This document shows, one piece after another, positions 19,931-31,648 of a DNA stretch of 64,000 bases. The translations under genes and the position numbers were made by a program. Position 1 is the first letter of the stretch. Every line of letters begins with the position of its first letter. Source of the stretch: Phytophthora quininea (taxonomy: Eukaryota; Oomycota; Peronosporomycetes; Peronosporales; Peronosporaceae); the NCBI GenBank assembly GCA_011947345.1, contig JAAVTG010000132.1, positions 29,918 to 93,917 of the forward strand, given 5' to 3'. The notes under the pieces are model-generated. The model was not told the origin of the DNA. It did no database searches and was given only the letters and a program-made list of their open reading frames with translations.

Positions 19931-21507
19931 TAGGGTCACTGAGTGACCCTTGCCCCGATCGGGTCTCGCACGATCGACACCACCAGGAAATACAGGTGCA
20001 TGTAGGATAAGAATGGCGTATGTAGGTTAATAATTTCTTATGAAAAAATATTTAAGAGCAATTTAGTTCTGTTCAATTGACACTCGCAGAAATGCCATCT
20101 GCACCCGCTGCGGGACCAAGCTCAAGTTCAAGCGGAACCTGAAGGTCCACCAAGGGCACAGGGTCTGCAAGGAAACCCGCAACCCAACGTTGCGGGCGAA
20201 ACGACTGCAGCGCGCCAAGAATAAGGTCAGGAAGGCAGACCGTGAGCGAAAAAGTTAAGTACTCCGCCAAGCTCAAGAAGCGCGACATTTGCACTAACTT
20301 CACGGCTTGATTGGTTCACTCGTTGTGAAGGTTCTTGCGTAGTTGAAGAAGAGCTTGGACGTGAAGGAAGAAAAAGAATTGTGTTTAAGTTCTTAACGTG
20401 TCAACACCTGTGCTACAGGTAGCCACTCAATGAGGGATGGCTACAGAGTAACCTATTGTAAGTAATATACGCTATTTTTAAGTCACTTGGTGTAGTACAC
20501 ACAAACTCTTTATAGCCGGTTGCCAACATTTACAACCTCTCTCAATCGGCCTTGGTATGGGGTTGAGACGACTTCTCCTTCGGGAGCACATGGAACGGCA
20601 CGGTGTAAGGTCTCGCAAGCGTACCTATCCGCCCCAGGCCCATGAACAGTAGATAGAGGTGGCATAACGGACGTTGTTCGGCCACCTTCCCAAACGAGGT
20701 GGAGTTATGCCATTTTTGTTTGGTATGGACACTTTGATCCGGACGCATCTGTTTTAGTATAGCAATTTAAGCCCAAATGTAGGACAATTTACATAGGACA
20801 TGTTTTAAATAGATTTGAGACGGCGTCAAACAAAAACATACTAATGAACCTAAGTACGAATCGCGATTTAATGGCTTCATTTGAAAGAGGGACATCTTGC
20901 CTACGTTTTGAGCCCCTGTTCGCCCTGGAATCTCGAAAACTCGAGGAGCAGTGCCATCGTCAAAAACTTATCTCTATTTTTAGGGAGGCAAAATCGCGCT
21001 ATGTTTGAGATGATTGTGGCGTCAATATTTTCTCGAATTTCGAGGTTTGCATATTATCGGGAAGCTGGCGTTAAAAGCAATCAAAATAGTGTGGTTTTAG
21101 ACGTTTTACGAGTGTTTTTAGATTTGAATTTTTGGTTGTCCTGTGATTTCCGAAATTTGATTGGTCATCTTTAAGTGCGCTTATCTCGATAACTCTAAAT
21201 AGTTCATTAGTATCATTTGGTATTGTGTTGTCTCATTTGAAGTGCCACCTTTTCCTGTGCTCTCGCTGTCGATGCACTTAGCTTAATGACATTGTTTCTT
21301 TACGAGTTGTCCGTTGTGTGGCAGTTAGTTTGGTGTATTCCACATAAAATTTGCTTATCCGGTATGCCGGTACATACCGGTTTGCCTTTCGACGGGTGTG
21401 CTCTCTGGTGACCACCCGTTGCACTTTTCCCCTTCACTTCGCTTTCAGAGGAACAAGCAGCTAGAAGACCGAGAAATCAAGGGGGTTTACTACCTACAAC
21501 GAACGAT
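19931..21507. other. Mostly non-coding stretch; one short zinc-finger-like frame
   Basis: No convincing gene. A 56-codon plus frame at 20088-20258 without its own ATG reads CTRCGTKLKFKRNLKVHQG followed by HRVC, a C-x2-C...H-x3-H...C pattern with a very basic tail. It could be a decayed zinc-finger fragment. Bases 20260-21480 are AT-rich with many stops. Just before the DIRS gag, 21358-21381 shows a short imperfect hairpin (ccggtatgccggtacataccgg). Confidence 0.4.
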
Positions 21508-23240
21508 GAATACCCGTGGATCACCGCAACCAATCAGCGCGCCGAACTTGCCTTCGCCCCGCTCCAACGAGTCGCCACCAGCCAGCGCAACACCTTTGAC
21601 CGAAGCCGTGATCGTGGATGTGATGGGCGGGGAAGAGCCCAGGACGGCGACCTCCGGGAGGCGCACGTCTGACCCTCCCCGCTCCGCACAAGCAAGCAAG
21701 CGTCGACCAAGGTCGCGTCGCCCTTGGAGCCCGCGAAGTCCAAGCAGGCGGCGAGAGGTCCAGGCAGCACGGCTGCGAAGAAGTCTATCCCTGACCCTGA
21801 CTCCGAATTTGACCTGGAGGAAAAGCCTGCGCCGCCGTCCGCCAAGAAGCCACAGAAGCCGGCAGCCACGTCCAAGGCAGCCGCGTCGAAGAGGTCGAAG
21901 GACATCGACTCAGGCTCAGAGGCGGAGCGTCCTGCCCCCTCTGCCAAGAAACCACGCAATTCGGTCCCAATGACGCCGCAGGCTGAGGACACCGAGCCTG
22001 CACTACGTCATCATCGCGACCAAGGCCTCGATTTGGGTTCGTTCACGGCATCGCTCCGTCTTGGTCGCGGCGGTAGCGAGTCTGGCGATCCTACCCAAGG
22101 ACAGCAGGCACCTGTCGCGGCTATCGAGCCTGCAGCAGATGCTGTTCTCGCTGAGCTCCACGCGCTAAGGGAAGAAGTCGTCCGCCTTCGCGGGATGGTA
22201 TTGCAGTCCCCGCCGTCGGCTCCTCTTCCTGGACCAACTGCGAACATCGGTATCCGGGGTGCGGCTACGCTCGAAAGGAGAGATGCCTCCAGTCGAGGTT
22301 CACCACCTCACTTCTGCAAGTTTCCCCGAGCGTGCAAAGAAAGCGAAAGGTGACTACAATCCGCCTCAAGCCCACTTGCTCGCGGCAAGTCGAATGTTCA
22401 AGGAAGTCGGCACAGGTAAGGAAGTATCCGCGATGACGTTTGTTCTGTCGCTGCGTGAGCTGGACTGTGTGGGCTTTCACACACCCTGCCGTACTCATGG
22501 CGATTTTTAGTGGGCGCCTGGGCTCGAGGGGCCTGACTGTGATGCACATCAAGGAAGTACCCGAGATGGATACGCTGGAAAATGGCTCCAACAACGGCAA
22601 TTTCAACAACGATTTTGCGCCGCCCGCAGCTCTTCTGACTGCGTGTCGTATCACGACATCCTCGATGTGGTGCACAGACTGTCCCAGTTTGAGCAGGAAG
22701 TCTGGTACGACTACCTACGCAAGCTGACGACTAGGCTCGGGTGGTCGTATCAAAGAACAAGTCGGCAGACCCGGACAATACGCCCTGCTGCGTGCGCTTG
22801 ACGCTGCTCTTAGTAAACAAGTTCTTCGGGCGTCTGTTCTAGGCCATCTACAAGCGGGTGACCCGTCATGGTGGAAGGGTTACTTCGACGCACTCCGTGC
22901 GATCAACTATCAGTCGCCAAGCTGGACCCTCGCTCTGGTTAACACTCTCCAGCAGAATGCACGTTCTCAAGCGCGACCCAATTCGGCGCGCGGTCGGCAG
23001 CAGGGCGATGGAGGTTCGCCTCGGCCTCCAATCCCTTACGCAATCAAGCGTCTAATCCCGCTGAACCGGCGCGGACAGAGCCGTGTTTGTTGAACGTCGA
23101 GGGACTCCCGTGCAAGGGTGGCTCACGCGACTGGTGCGGCAGCCCACGACGTGTCCGCGATTGGAGGGACCCACTGCCCCCACGAGCTCAAGAGTGGGTG
23201 GACAGGACCTACGGACGCCGTAAGTCGAACGAGCGCCGTG
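21508..23240 (+). pseudogene. DIRS-like gag, frameshifted
   Basis: Begins MNTRGSPQPISAPNLPSP, then a Lys/Pro/Ala-rich low-complexity segment that continues in another frame from about 21700 (KSKQAARGPGSTAAKK). A coiled-coil-like stretch AVLAELHALREEVVRLRGM lies near 22140-22200. Later pieces in changing frames include ASRMFKEVGTGKEVSA, DVVHRLSQFEQEVWYDYLRK, WWKGYFDALRAINYQSPSW and a Cys-containing end ARTEPCLLNVEGLPCKGGS...WCGS. At least four frame changes are needed, so it is not functional as written. Assignment as gag rests on position before RT and the C-terminal Cys cluster seen in other DIRS gags. Confidence 0.6.
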
Positions 23241-23497
23241 AAGGTTGAAGATGTCGTGGGATGGGCTCGACATCTCTACATGAGTCGCGCGAGTGAGCAA
23301 ATTTGGGTGCTAACGCCGACACTGCCCTTCAAAACAAACCCCGGGGTGTCGTCGAGCAGGCGTATCCGGGGTCATCTCCACCTCGTCAAGTTGACCGAAA
23401 CGTAGTCCAGCGGGCATGCCCAGAGCTGGCAGCAACCGCTTTAATACCCTGGAACTCCCATACTGGGCCGCCCACGACTAGACAGCCACCTCTGGAT

Positions 23498-25790
23498 TCA
23501 ATAGGTGGGTCGACCGTACAGCCGCCTGCGACAAGCAAATTACTGGTTTCACCGCATCCCACCGCTGCTCGCAATCTGCCGAGCATCACATCGGTTTACC
23601 GCCAATCTGAGGCATCGGACGCTGCTGACTCCAGCACGCGCAACGAAGCTTCAACACATGTCCTGCGACCCGTAGTTACGTGCGCTAGCATGGAAAAATT
23701 AAAGGCCAATGTGGAAACGTGCCAAGACCTTGTGGAGCGACTCCGAGAGGTTTCTCTTGCTGGAGAAATGTTGAAGTTTGGCGTCATCTTGCCCGACAGC
23801 ACTCATCCTACGTCGCGGGGCAACGGAAACGCCACAGAATTTCTGTTGGATATCCCTCTCAAGCACTCACTTTCTGAGTACGTGCGCCGCTCGGGTATCT
23901 CTCTGGTTGCCTTTGTGGAGCTATTTCGAGGTCAACCATCCGGTGATTACCGTCCCAACAAGAACCTAGTTCCGAGTTTGTTGAGCACAGTCTACAAGGG
24001 GTACACGCACCTTGATAAACTCCTGGATATCGAGCGTAGAGGGGCGCAAGTCCGGCTGAAGATCCCGCTTCCTCGTCAGGTCGGCCGTCCTGCAAACCAC
24101 GGTTCGGCACGAGAGCGAGTAAGTATTCTTCGCAAGAATATCCGTAAAGAACAAGACGCCGGGCGGTGCCTTGTTCTGGACATGGATCTGCTTGAGCACT
24201 GGCCTGAAAGCATTATCAGTCCATTCGGGGTGGTAGACAAGGGCGAAGAAGATGCTAGCATCTCCGGTCGCACCATTCACGACCGGTCGCACCATTCACG
24301 ACCTCTCGTTCCCCGAAGGTTCGTCCATCAATGATCTAACCGATCAAGACAGCATTGCAAGACCAGACTACGCTCACTGCGACGATGTCGCTACTGAGAT
24401 TCTGCGAGTAAAACGGGCTCACCACCATTCGGTTATTAAAATCATGGTTGGTGATGTTGCAACGGCCTTCCGCAACATCAGCATTCACAGCGAGTGTGTC
24501 TATCTGTTCGCGGGACTGATAGAAGAGGACAATGTCCTTGTGATTGAGCTTTATGCACCGTTCGGTTGGACGGGGTCCCCAGGATTCAACGAGATTGCGG
24601 GTGGGGCGATCACGGCAGCCAATTCAACGCAGCCTACCCATCCGGGTTTTTCAACTACCATTGGGTCGACGACCATATCAACGTTTCTGTGGATGTTGAA
24701 GACTCTTGCAGTAATATCGACCGCTCTCTGCGCTACGCATGACTGCGGTGATGGGAGCCGATGGCATTAATGACAAGAAGTTTACCTGCTGGAACACCCG
24801 GCAACGAGTGCTCGGTCTGCAATTTGATACAGAGAATGAAACGGTGTCCATGCCAGCGCGGAAAGTAACGAAAGCCCGGCGAATTGTTGCTGCCGCCTAT
24901 GCTGCTTCGGGTCTCACACGCTAGGAGTATCGGTCTCTGCTGGGGAGTCTGAGGCACGTAGCGACTTGCATCCGAGCTGCGAGACCGTTTCTTCAGCGGC
25001 TGCGCGTACACGAAAGCCAACTGCTACGATTCCAGCGAATCCCGATCTCGGATGACATGAGGCAAGACCTCCGGTGGTGGTGGCTAGTGCTGCAGACACC
25101 TCATCTAAATGGCGTCGCATTTGAGTACTTCAACAATCTACGGAGCGCAGACATTGTCGTCGAGGTTGATGCCTCAGATTTCGGGCTCTGCGCTCTCAAT
25201 ACCTCAGCCGAGGAGGCACTCACTTACCAATTTTCACCAGAGGAGCAGAACTTTATAGCCTGCTTTAAGGCCGGAGAGGCCAATGGCTTCGATATCAATT
25301 TCTGCGAGCTCCTTTCATGTGCTTTCGCTGTTCACGCCTGGGGGTCGCGATGGGGTGACAGCGTGCCGACGGGTGGTCGCCCTTATCATGTGCACTTCCG
25401 GATTGACAACACGTCGGCGTTTTCGTGGCAAAACAAATTTGCATGTCAAAATCCTCGCGCACAGGTGCTGATATTGCTCTTGAGCTGGTGGGAAACGTCA
25501 TTCTGTCTCCGCTTTTCCGCGTCACACGTTGCCGGGGTTGAAAATGTTCGCTCAGATGCCGGCTCCCGCATCCCAGCTGCCGCGTCTTACAAATCCCTAT
25601 TTGATTCGCTAACTCAAGGTTGGACACAGGTATCGCCCGACGTGGATACACTTGGCTTGACGAAGATCTGGCTGCGCATCTCCGAGCACACTCTGTTGCC
25701 GATTCCAGATTTGATCAATACCGTCGAGCCTTCAAAAAGTGGTCAACCTGGACGTCCCAACGCGGAATCCCGGTGTGACTACAAGATCTA
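23498..25790 (+). pseudogene. DIRS-like reverse transcriptase and RNase H
   Basis: RT motifs in order: SPFGVVDKG (near 24220), GRTIHD...GSSINDLTD (24265-24345), catalytic Asp in MVGDVATAFRNI (near 24450), FGWTGSPGF (near 24560) and the active-site box YHWVDDH (near 24660), followed by RVLGLQFDTENETVSMP. RNase H follows: VEVDASDFGLCALN, NFCELLSCAFAVHAWG, FRIDNTSAFSW and SHVAGVENVRSDAGSR (25160-25570), with all four acidic residues present. The frame is broken by a 19-bp tandem duplication at 24267-24304, by a shift near 24660-24740, and by one in-frame TAG at 24922-24924. It is otherwise well preserved. Confidence 0.85.
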
Positions 25791-25806
25791 ACGCTATCAG
25801 CTTAAG

Positions 25807-26722
25807 TTGAGTGCATTTCGGCCTTCATCCTCCACGGGTTCGGTTCTGGCGGACCCATTTTGCAGCGACTCAATCGCGGGATCACTGCAAGGTGTTCGTC
25901 TTTTCTTCGCCGCGTCCGGGGTCGAGTTTCCACTTCCACACCCACACATCCGCATGCTTCTCAAAGGGATTAGTCGCCTCGATACACCCCGAAGGAGTAA
26001 GGCTCCGGTGTCCATCGAGATGCTAGAATGCTGCTTCCATATCCTCTCCCTTAGAACTTCATTTGATCAAGCACTTTGGGGGTTATGTATTTGGCGTTCT
26101 TCTTTCTGCGGCAGCGGTCGGAGATAGTGGCGATCACTCGGCGGAAATTCAAGTGGTTTGCTGTACGTGCACAAGATGTAGTACTACTGGATACAGAAGG
26201 ACGGCCAACCATATCTCCGCGTCAGGCCCAATCGGTATGCCTGTGGCTGATTGGATCCAAAATGAACCAAAGGCGGAGATGCTACAGCTAGAGTGCTATC
26301 AAGATCCGGGCATCCCTTCCTGTATCCGGGGCTCTGATACTCCTTCAATCCCGAAAGGATCTACCAATCGGAATTCCAGCGGCAGTGTTCATGTCCTGCC
26401 AGGGACGACCACCTTTATATCAACAGCAAATATTTCGAAGGCTCTCGAAACTGCAGCCGTCATGACCGGGAAGGACGCCCGCTGCTTCGGGCCTCACTCT
26501 CTTCGTTCCGGTGGCGCGACGCACATGTATCGTGCGGGAACGGATGCTCTCACCATACAGTTTCACGGACGGTGGGTATCTGATGCGTTCAAGACCTACA
26601 CTAGACTGTGCAAGGAATCCGTCGACACGCTGACTGGCCCACGGGGGATTCGACACTGCATTAGTGAAGCTGACGGCATGACCAAACTTTTGGGGGCACC
26701 GCTCTCCAACGGATTGAGCTAA
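25807..26722 (+). pseudogene. DIRS-like tyrosine recombinase
   Basis: Would integrate the circular cDNA without target duplication. Three consecutive frames carry it: RLFFAASGVEFPLPHPHIRMLLKG and SIEMLECCFHILSLRTSFDQ (25880-26070), then FFFLRQRSEIVAITRRKFKW (first catalytic Arg, near 26110), then HSLRSGGATHMYR (H-x-x-R, 26494-26530), HGRWVSDAF (26564) and FKTYTRLCK with the nucleophile Tyr (near 26597). The R...H-x-x-R...H/W...Y set is therefore complete, but two frame changes separate the parts. Ends LLGAPLSNGLS at 26722. Confidence 0.85.
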
Positions 26723-27122
26723 AGTTATTGCATAAGCTTCATTAATGTATCTGTTGTTTGACCCCATAAATATTGTGGAAATACCTGTTTTCATGCGACG
26801 TAGCTCCTTGTGTTCATTGCAGTTAGTTTCATGGTCATGTGAAGAGCTCTCGCAAATGCTCATTGAGCTTTTGCCTAGTCCGTCAAAGGTGAGCTACTTT
26901 CGACAATTTCTTCTTTGCTGTGGCATTCTGCGAGAACCGCTATTGCTACACACATCGACTGGAGCCACGGCACTGTGTTTCAGCTTGACTAGGGTGCAGG
27001 ATTTTGCTTGTAGTCCGAAAATGCCTTCAGTATGTGTGGCATAGTATATTTTAATCATTGTAGCATTGTTGGTTGTATTTTAGTATGACATGTTACTAAC
27101 GTTTTGTTTTGTTATTGTGTAG
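26723..27122. other. Non-coding stretch after the DIRS element
   Basis: AT-rich, with a T-rich tract near 27050-27110. No gene seen. It may contain the right terminal repeat of the DIRS element, which was not recognised. Confidence 0.4.
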
Positions 27123-27422
27123 ATGTCTACGTTGCGTCGCTCGGTTGTCTACCAGAACCAAGAGGCAATGCCAGACGGGGCCTCATTTTGTGGGCTCTCC
27201 AGCGTGAATAACGCTTTGCAGTGCCGCGATTTCCTGACCCAGAGAGCAATGAGACTCATTCTGGAGCAACTTCGGGCTGACCCAAGGAGGACCACAGCAG
27301 CGAACGCGACGGTGCGTACACGACCCACGCGATACACCGGGCACTTCAGAAGATGGGAAGGCAGTTGGTCTTTCTTAACAAGCATTTTAAGCGCGGGTCC
27401 AAGGAGCGTGTGTCTAATTATG
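27123..27422 (+). pseudogene. Josephin-like cysteine peptidase fragment
   Basis: Frame one reads VVYQNQEAMPDGASFCGLSS followed by VNNALQCRDF. The Q...CG(x)3NNALQ arrangement resembles the N-terminal helix of Josephin deubiquitinases (E-x-Q-x...C-x-x-H/S-x-x-N-N-L-L-Q). After a shift near 27300 a second part reads DGAYTTHAIHRALQKMGRQL then VFLNKHFKRG, compatible with the catalytic-His region of that fold. The piece is short, broken and stands alone between the DIRS element and a Copia remnant, so it is probably cargo or a remnant of another transposon. Family assignment is tentative. Confidence 0.45.
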
Positions 27423-27448
27423 GTTAGTAATAATTCTGGGCATATTTG

Positions 27449-28178
27449 TTAAGCTTTTTCAGGTTTTAGACCTTTCGTGCAAAGTGCATTGCGTAAGTGC
27501 AGGAAACTGGGCTTTGTGAGAGTTTTCGTGAAAATGTCTACTATCATTTCTTTTGTATTGCAGTATTGAATTTCAAATTCTTCTCTTTCCGCTTTTTCTT
27601 GTACAAAATGGTATCGGATATCAATGGGTTTGCTTCTACCATGTAGTTCGGGATTGTAGGACAGTTTAATACAACTCTTGTTGTCTTCGAGGATTGTAAT
27701 TGCATATGGGCTTTTATGTTTAAGTTCAACTAGAAGTAGTTTAAAGAAAATAACTTCTTGCATGGAGTGACATAGAGCAATGTGTTCTGCTTCTGATGTG
27801 GATAAGACCACGGTGTGATGTTTCTGTGATTACCATGAAAATGGGACTACCACGCATATATGTGATAAATCCCTAACGGATCGTCTAGTATCAGCGCAGC
27901 TCGCATAGTCCGCGTCTGAGTACGCAATGAGATAGTGTTTTGACTCGTATTACTTTAGGTTTTCAATACCATCTAGTGTTGCGCCGGGATTTTGAGTGCC
28001 GTTTAGGTACTTGAGACCACTGACCGCATTCCAGTGAGCGTTTCCGGGATTTACAAGGAATTGGCTTATTTCTCGTTGGTAGTGGGCAAATCAGGTCTTG
28101 TTCCCATCATCAAGTACATAAAGCCACCGACTACCTCTCTGTACGGGATCGCTTCCATTTTATCAATGTTGTCTTGAG
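27449..28178 (-). pseudogene. Ty1/Copia reverse transcriptase C-terminus and RNase H remnant
   Basis: Reading the minus strand from 28178: SQDNIDKMEAIPYREVVGG, MYLMMGTRPDL (typical Copia ...YLTGTRPDI), frame change, AHWNAVSGLKYLNGTQNPG, a stop near 27957, IAYSDADYASCADTRRSVR (RNase H D), a frame change near 27815, then VVLSTSEAEHIALCHSMQEV, ILEDNKSCIKLSYNPELHGR, KPIDIRYHFVQEK and IVDIFTKTLTKPSFLHLRN. The order and spacing are standard for Copia. Two or more shifts and one stop make it dead. No flanking LTR is recognised. Confidence 0.88.
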
Positions 28179-28450
28179 ACTGTGGTTTCCTGTCGAGTTG
28201 TGGAATGTACACGGAATCGATAGAGATATTGTTTCAAGAACCAACAACCCACTGGAGCGCTTCAATCGCGAGATAAATGCCGCTATTTCTTCCCCGCTTC
28301 CGAATCTACCTGCTTTCGTTGCTATCATCGACATGACTTCCAGACGATATGTTCAGCTTCTACCCGACATTTCAAACAAGCAATCCACCGCTCCAACAGG
28401 ACACGAGATCCAGCTCCCAGTACCTGTCAACGTGCTATCAGTTCCGCGGC
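28174..28450 (+). pseudogene. MULE-type transposase C-terminal fragment
   Basis: Plus frame reads RLWFPVELWNVHGIDRDIVS then RTNNPLERFNREINAAI and FVAIIDMTSRRYVQLLPDI. The W-N-V...R-T-N-N-x-L-E-R-F-N-R-x-L/I-N pattern is common near the end of Mutator-like transposases in oomycete genomes (from memory). It abuts the Copia remnant directly at about 28175, with no terminal repeat seen. Confidence 0.6.
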
Positions 28451-28788
28451 AGCGAGCCAGCAACGAACCCCCACCCAATTCGACTACAAGAAATGCCAGA
28501 AATGATCATGAAGGCAGTGGGCGCCGCCGCAGTCAGCAGACGCGTGTGCCCCCACTCCCATGTTGTTGAGCCCGCCGCAGAGCCGCAAGATCTTCGTGAC
28601 TTATTCGCGCTTGAGATCAGCACGACACCAAATCCGCTTTGCATTTCAAATATGATGTTAAGATTGTGCGTGTCAGTTATCGTATTAATATTATTATGGG
28701 TCCTGTTTTGGTTAGGTCTTGCTTCGGGTCTCGGGTCCCGACAAGACCCGAAAACAGGAACAGACCGCACGGTGACCCTAGAAAACGT

Positions 28789-29375
28789 CTACCAGGTTTC
28801 ACCGATATGGACCCCACAAAACATGGTAAAGGCAACTTCAACTTGCACGACACTTCGGCTCAGCAATGACTGCGTTTTGGGAAAGGTTTTCGTGCCGCAG
28901 GAAAAATTCACGTGCTGGCGGTCGTTCCTGAAATGGCATCTGAATCCCCTGTACCACGAGGTCGAAAAATGGGTTTTTAGGTTGGCGACCTCAATTTTCG
29001 AGTTCTTGAAGGGTGAAATGAGCACGTCATCGTGTCTTATTAGACAAAAGCTGTCAATTTCGCTTTATTGGACGTGAAGATGCGATTAACAGAGCATCAA
29101 CATGTGTCGAAGAAGTGGTCATCAAGGCAAAGGTGGTGATCATTTCAGCAAAGGCAGTCATTCCGGTGTGTGCTGAAATTTGTGGCTTGGGAAGACGCGG
29201 GTGCTGGAAGAAGGTGGTGCGATTTTGCGCGAGACGTTGAAGCGGATACACAAGAGCACTGAGCACATTATTAGTACTATTGTCCCGAACTCGGGCGATT
29301 GGGCTCTTTCACTGGTTGAGAATTCGATGCCGATTGAGGTTTCTTTCCCGTGGTGACTGTTGCATCAGTTTGCAA
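28789..29375 (+). pseudogene. Heavily decayed CRN fragment (junction motif and P-loop region)
   Basis: DNA matches the CRN at 36553-37040 in patches. KIHVLAVVPEMASESPVPRG (near 28905) is a variant of the HVLVVVP junction motif. A counterpart of PVCSGMSGLGKT near 29150-29200 reads PVCAEICGLGRRG, with the P-loop Lys lost. CCIDF-like remains appear near 29355. Stops and shifts occur throughout. The stretch just upstream (ctcggctcagcaatgac..., 28855-28900) matches the inverted segment of the CRN at 36370-36548 and shows its normal orientation. Confidence 0.65.
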
Positions 29376-30509
29376 GCACGACGCAAAAGTGCAGCTGGAA
29401 CGCCCACTAGAACAAGTGGTAAATAAGCAGGAATCGACAGTAAGGAAATTGGAGTAGCACAGCCAACTGTCAACGACTGCAATTGGATCTCGCTACGAAG
29501 AGTGAAGAAAGCTCCCTGTGCAGGTTTCTACTGCTCCTATATAACAGCGATGGATCCGGTGACACAAGATCTCGAACCAAGGTCAAGGCTACTGTAGCAC
29601 TTGCAGAACTGCGTGGACAAGAACTTGGACCCATGAAAGTTAGTTTGACGACAACGATGACAGAAAGCTGTGTCCCAAAAGACACATCTTACACTATGAA
29701 ATTCAATTTGTTTTCCAGCGTTACCACTGTGCTTACTCAATCGTGCCGTATTGAAATTCAGAGGTTTCGATTTTGCTGCAAGATTCTTGAGTGGGGGTTG
29801 GCATTCGTCAAACGTGCGGTATTGAAATGGACACTGCAGAACTGCCTAGTGTCGGCTTCGCTAGCGACGTCGGGAGCGTCGAGCCAAAGTCAATCAATCA
29901 AGGCAATTCAACATCACGGAGTATTAGTTGGCTGCAGCTAACCGGACAACATGTTGGAGGAGTACGAAGTTGAGATCTGGTTAATGAGTAGCAGCTTGCA
30001 TTTTGTGGCCCTGTTCACCGATGGGCTTATCATCTTGACAACAATGCTCATTCTTGTATTTTCATAAGTTTTATCTGGAGTTGGCTGGCAAATCGTAAGA
30101 TGATTTGCTTATCCTCGTAGTGCGACGGGTACGTTGTACCCCTACAGGAATTAGTTCGGCATTATGTGTCGAACACCAAAAGTAGGTACTAAGCCAATAC
30201 AAATTTCATGTGGTCACCAATTATAAATCTGCTGTTTTGTATTTATTCTACAAATTTATAATGTATGCACATGTTATATAAAATATAAGGTTCAAAATCT
30301 GAATTTATCTACATGTGAAAATTTGGAACGACCAAAACGCATTTTTTGTCTGAGCTGTGTCGGACATTGAGGAAATGGCGGGGTTGTAGACAGGAAGAAT
30401 TATCCAAAATCAACCACAAGCCCTCGACCAGGCAGCCACGAAGATGGAGGCCCCCTTGGAGGGATGCCTGTCGCATCGGTGGTAATTCACGCTATGAGTG
30501 GGTGAGAAA
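29376..30509. other. Region without recognisable gene
   Basis: Open frames such as 29483-29941 (plus, 152 codons) have no recognisable motif and no support. 30180-30340 is strongly AT-rich. Nothing that could be named. Confidence 0.5.
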
Positions 30510-30879
30510 TGCAGCGGGGCTGTGTAGCGGTGCACGTGCACAAAGGAAGTCGTAGGACTCCCGAGTCTGTCTCTTTATGCGTCCCGCCTTCGGTTCTATA
30601 CAAGAACCTAGCACACTCCCGCAACTAGGACTCGCAGAGTCAGTGTCCCTTAAAACAAGGACAACACTAATTAACTGCAAAAATAGAACTGAATTCAATT
30701 GTTTTATCTGTGCTGTAAATGTATAGACTAAACGATGTGGCATAGTTAATCTAAGAGATATGTAAATGAGTGGTGGAGAGCCAGATGGCTACAGAATCGA
30801 AACTCTACACACCGGTTAAGAGTTTCGTGTAACCTCCAAAGTCAACGCACAGTTATGACTTTCGTGTAACCCCGTTACA
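30510..30879 (-). repeat. Solo LTR-like repeat, copy A
   Basis: On the minus strand it begins TGTAACGG and ends GCTGCA (TG...CA). It is homologous over its full 370 bp to 42554-42926 in opposite orientation. It contains two internal imperfect repeats (gttacacgaaagtcataac / gttacacgaaactcttaac). No target duplication or primer site is seen at either end, so the LTR assignment is provisional. Confidence 0.65.
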
Positions 30880-31480
30880 AAAGCTATCTGGAATCTCGGG
30901 TTCTTCGGTGACCGCGACTCCAAAATTCGACCGTACCGGCTCCTACGCAAGCAACACGACATTAGTCCAGCGCATCGAATGCGACACTCGCGGGTGAGCA
31001 TTTTGATGGAGTACCTGGAGCAGCTCGTAGCTGAGAATAACATGTTGCCCACTGAAGTAAGCAGAATATCGGATCTTCCTATCTCGGCTGCCGATGAAGT
31101 GTTCGCTGCAGCATTCTCGAGGATGCTCACAAACCTGTACGCAAATAATCCAATCGAGCTGAAGAACTGTCGTGCGGCTCACTATACAATCGACTCTGTC
31201 AGTATCGTAAGAAATAGCAATGTAATACATGCTTCGTACAGTATTTGACAGCATCCCGTGCTTCACCAGCGCTGGCGCCCCTCCTGAGGGCACAGAGACC
31301 CAAAGGGGCTACAATAGATGCCTGATATGACCTTGCGGTCGAACAGAAAACACCCCATCTTGAAGTCGCCGCCGTCGCAGCAGCAGCGTATAGTTGATAG
31401 AGTCTTGGCAATTGAGAAGCGCGGTGTACCCATGTATGACCGACCAATCACAACGGGCTATCACAAACGCCGTCATTACA
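30880..31480 (+). other. Unidentified coding-like fragment and flank
   Basis: From 30882 the plus frame stays open to 31248: IWNLGFFGDRDSKIRPYRLL, then SILMEYLEQLVAENNMLPTE and DEVFAAAFSRMLTNLYANNP. The composition and the W-N-x-x-F-G-D-R-x...R-P-Y-R-x-L pattern resemble proteins associated with oomycete transposons (impression from memory, family not named). 31250-31480 has no gene. Confidence 0.35.
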
Positions 31481-31643
31481 TACATTCTGGAAGGACTCGA
31501 AGCAGTCGTACTTGGTCTACCAGAACCCGACCACACTCGTCAAGAAACTTGAAAAGGCGATGGATAAAAAGCGAGGATCCGTCACCTCTGCAGCAAGGAA
31601 ATTGACGTCATCACTTTCAGACGGAAGCCAAGAGAAAAAGCAT
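31481..31643 (+). pseudogene. LRR membrane gene exon 1 remnant
   Basis: Nearly identical to the last 160 bases of exon 1 of the LRR genes (KDSKQSYLVYQNPTTLVKKL...KLTSSLSDGS), ending at the exon/intron border. It is split there by the solo LTR; the matching start of intron 1 resumes at 31969. It is the left stump of an LRR copy older than the neighbouring segmental duplication. Confidence 0.85.
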
Positions 31644-31648
31644 ATTGT

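Larger units (their letters stand above)
21508..26722 (+). mobile_element. DIRS-like tyrosine-recombinase retrotransposon, degraded
   Basis: Plus-strand order gag, reverse transcriptase, RNase H, tyrosine recombinase, with no integrase or protease: the DIRS/Ngaro layout. Several frameshifts and a few stops break it. The termini (split direct repeats or inverted repeats in this group) could not be resolved by eye. Left limit is taken at the gag ATG and right limit at the recombinase stop, so true ends lie outside these coordinates. Confidence 0.8.
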
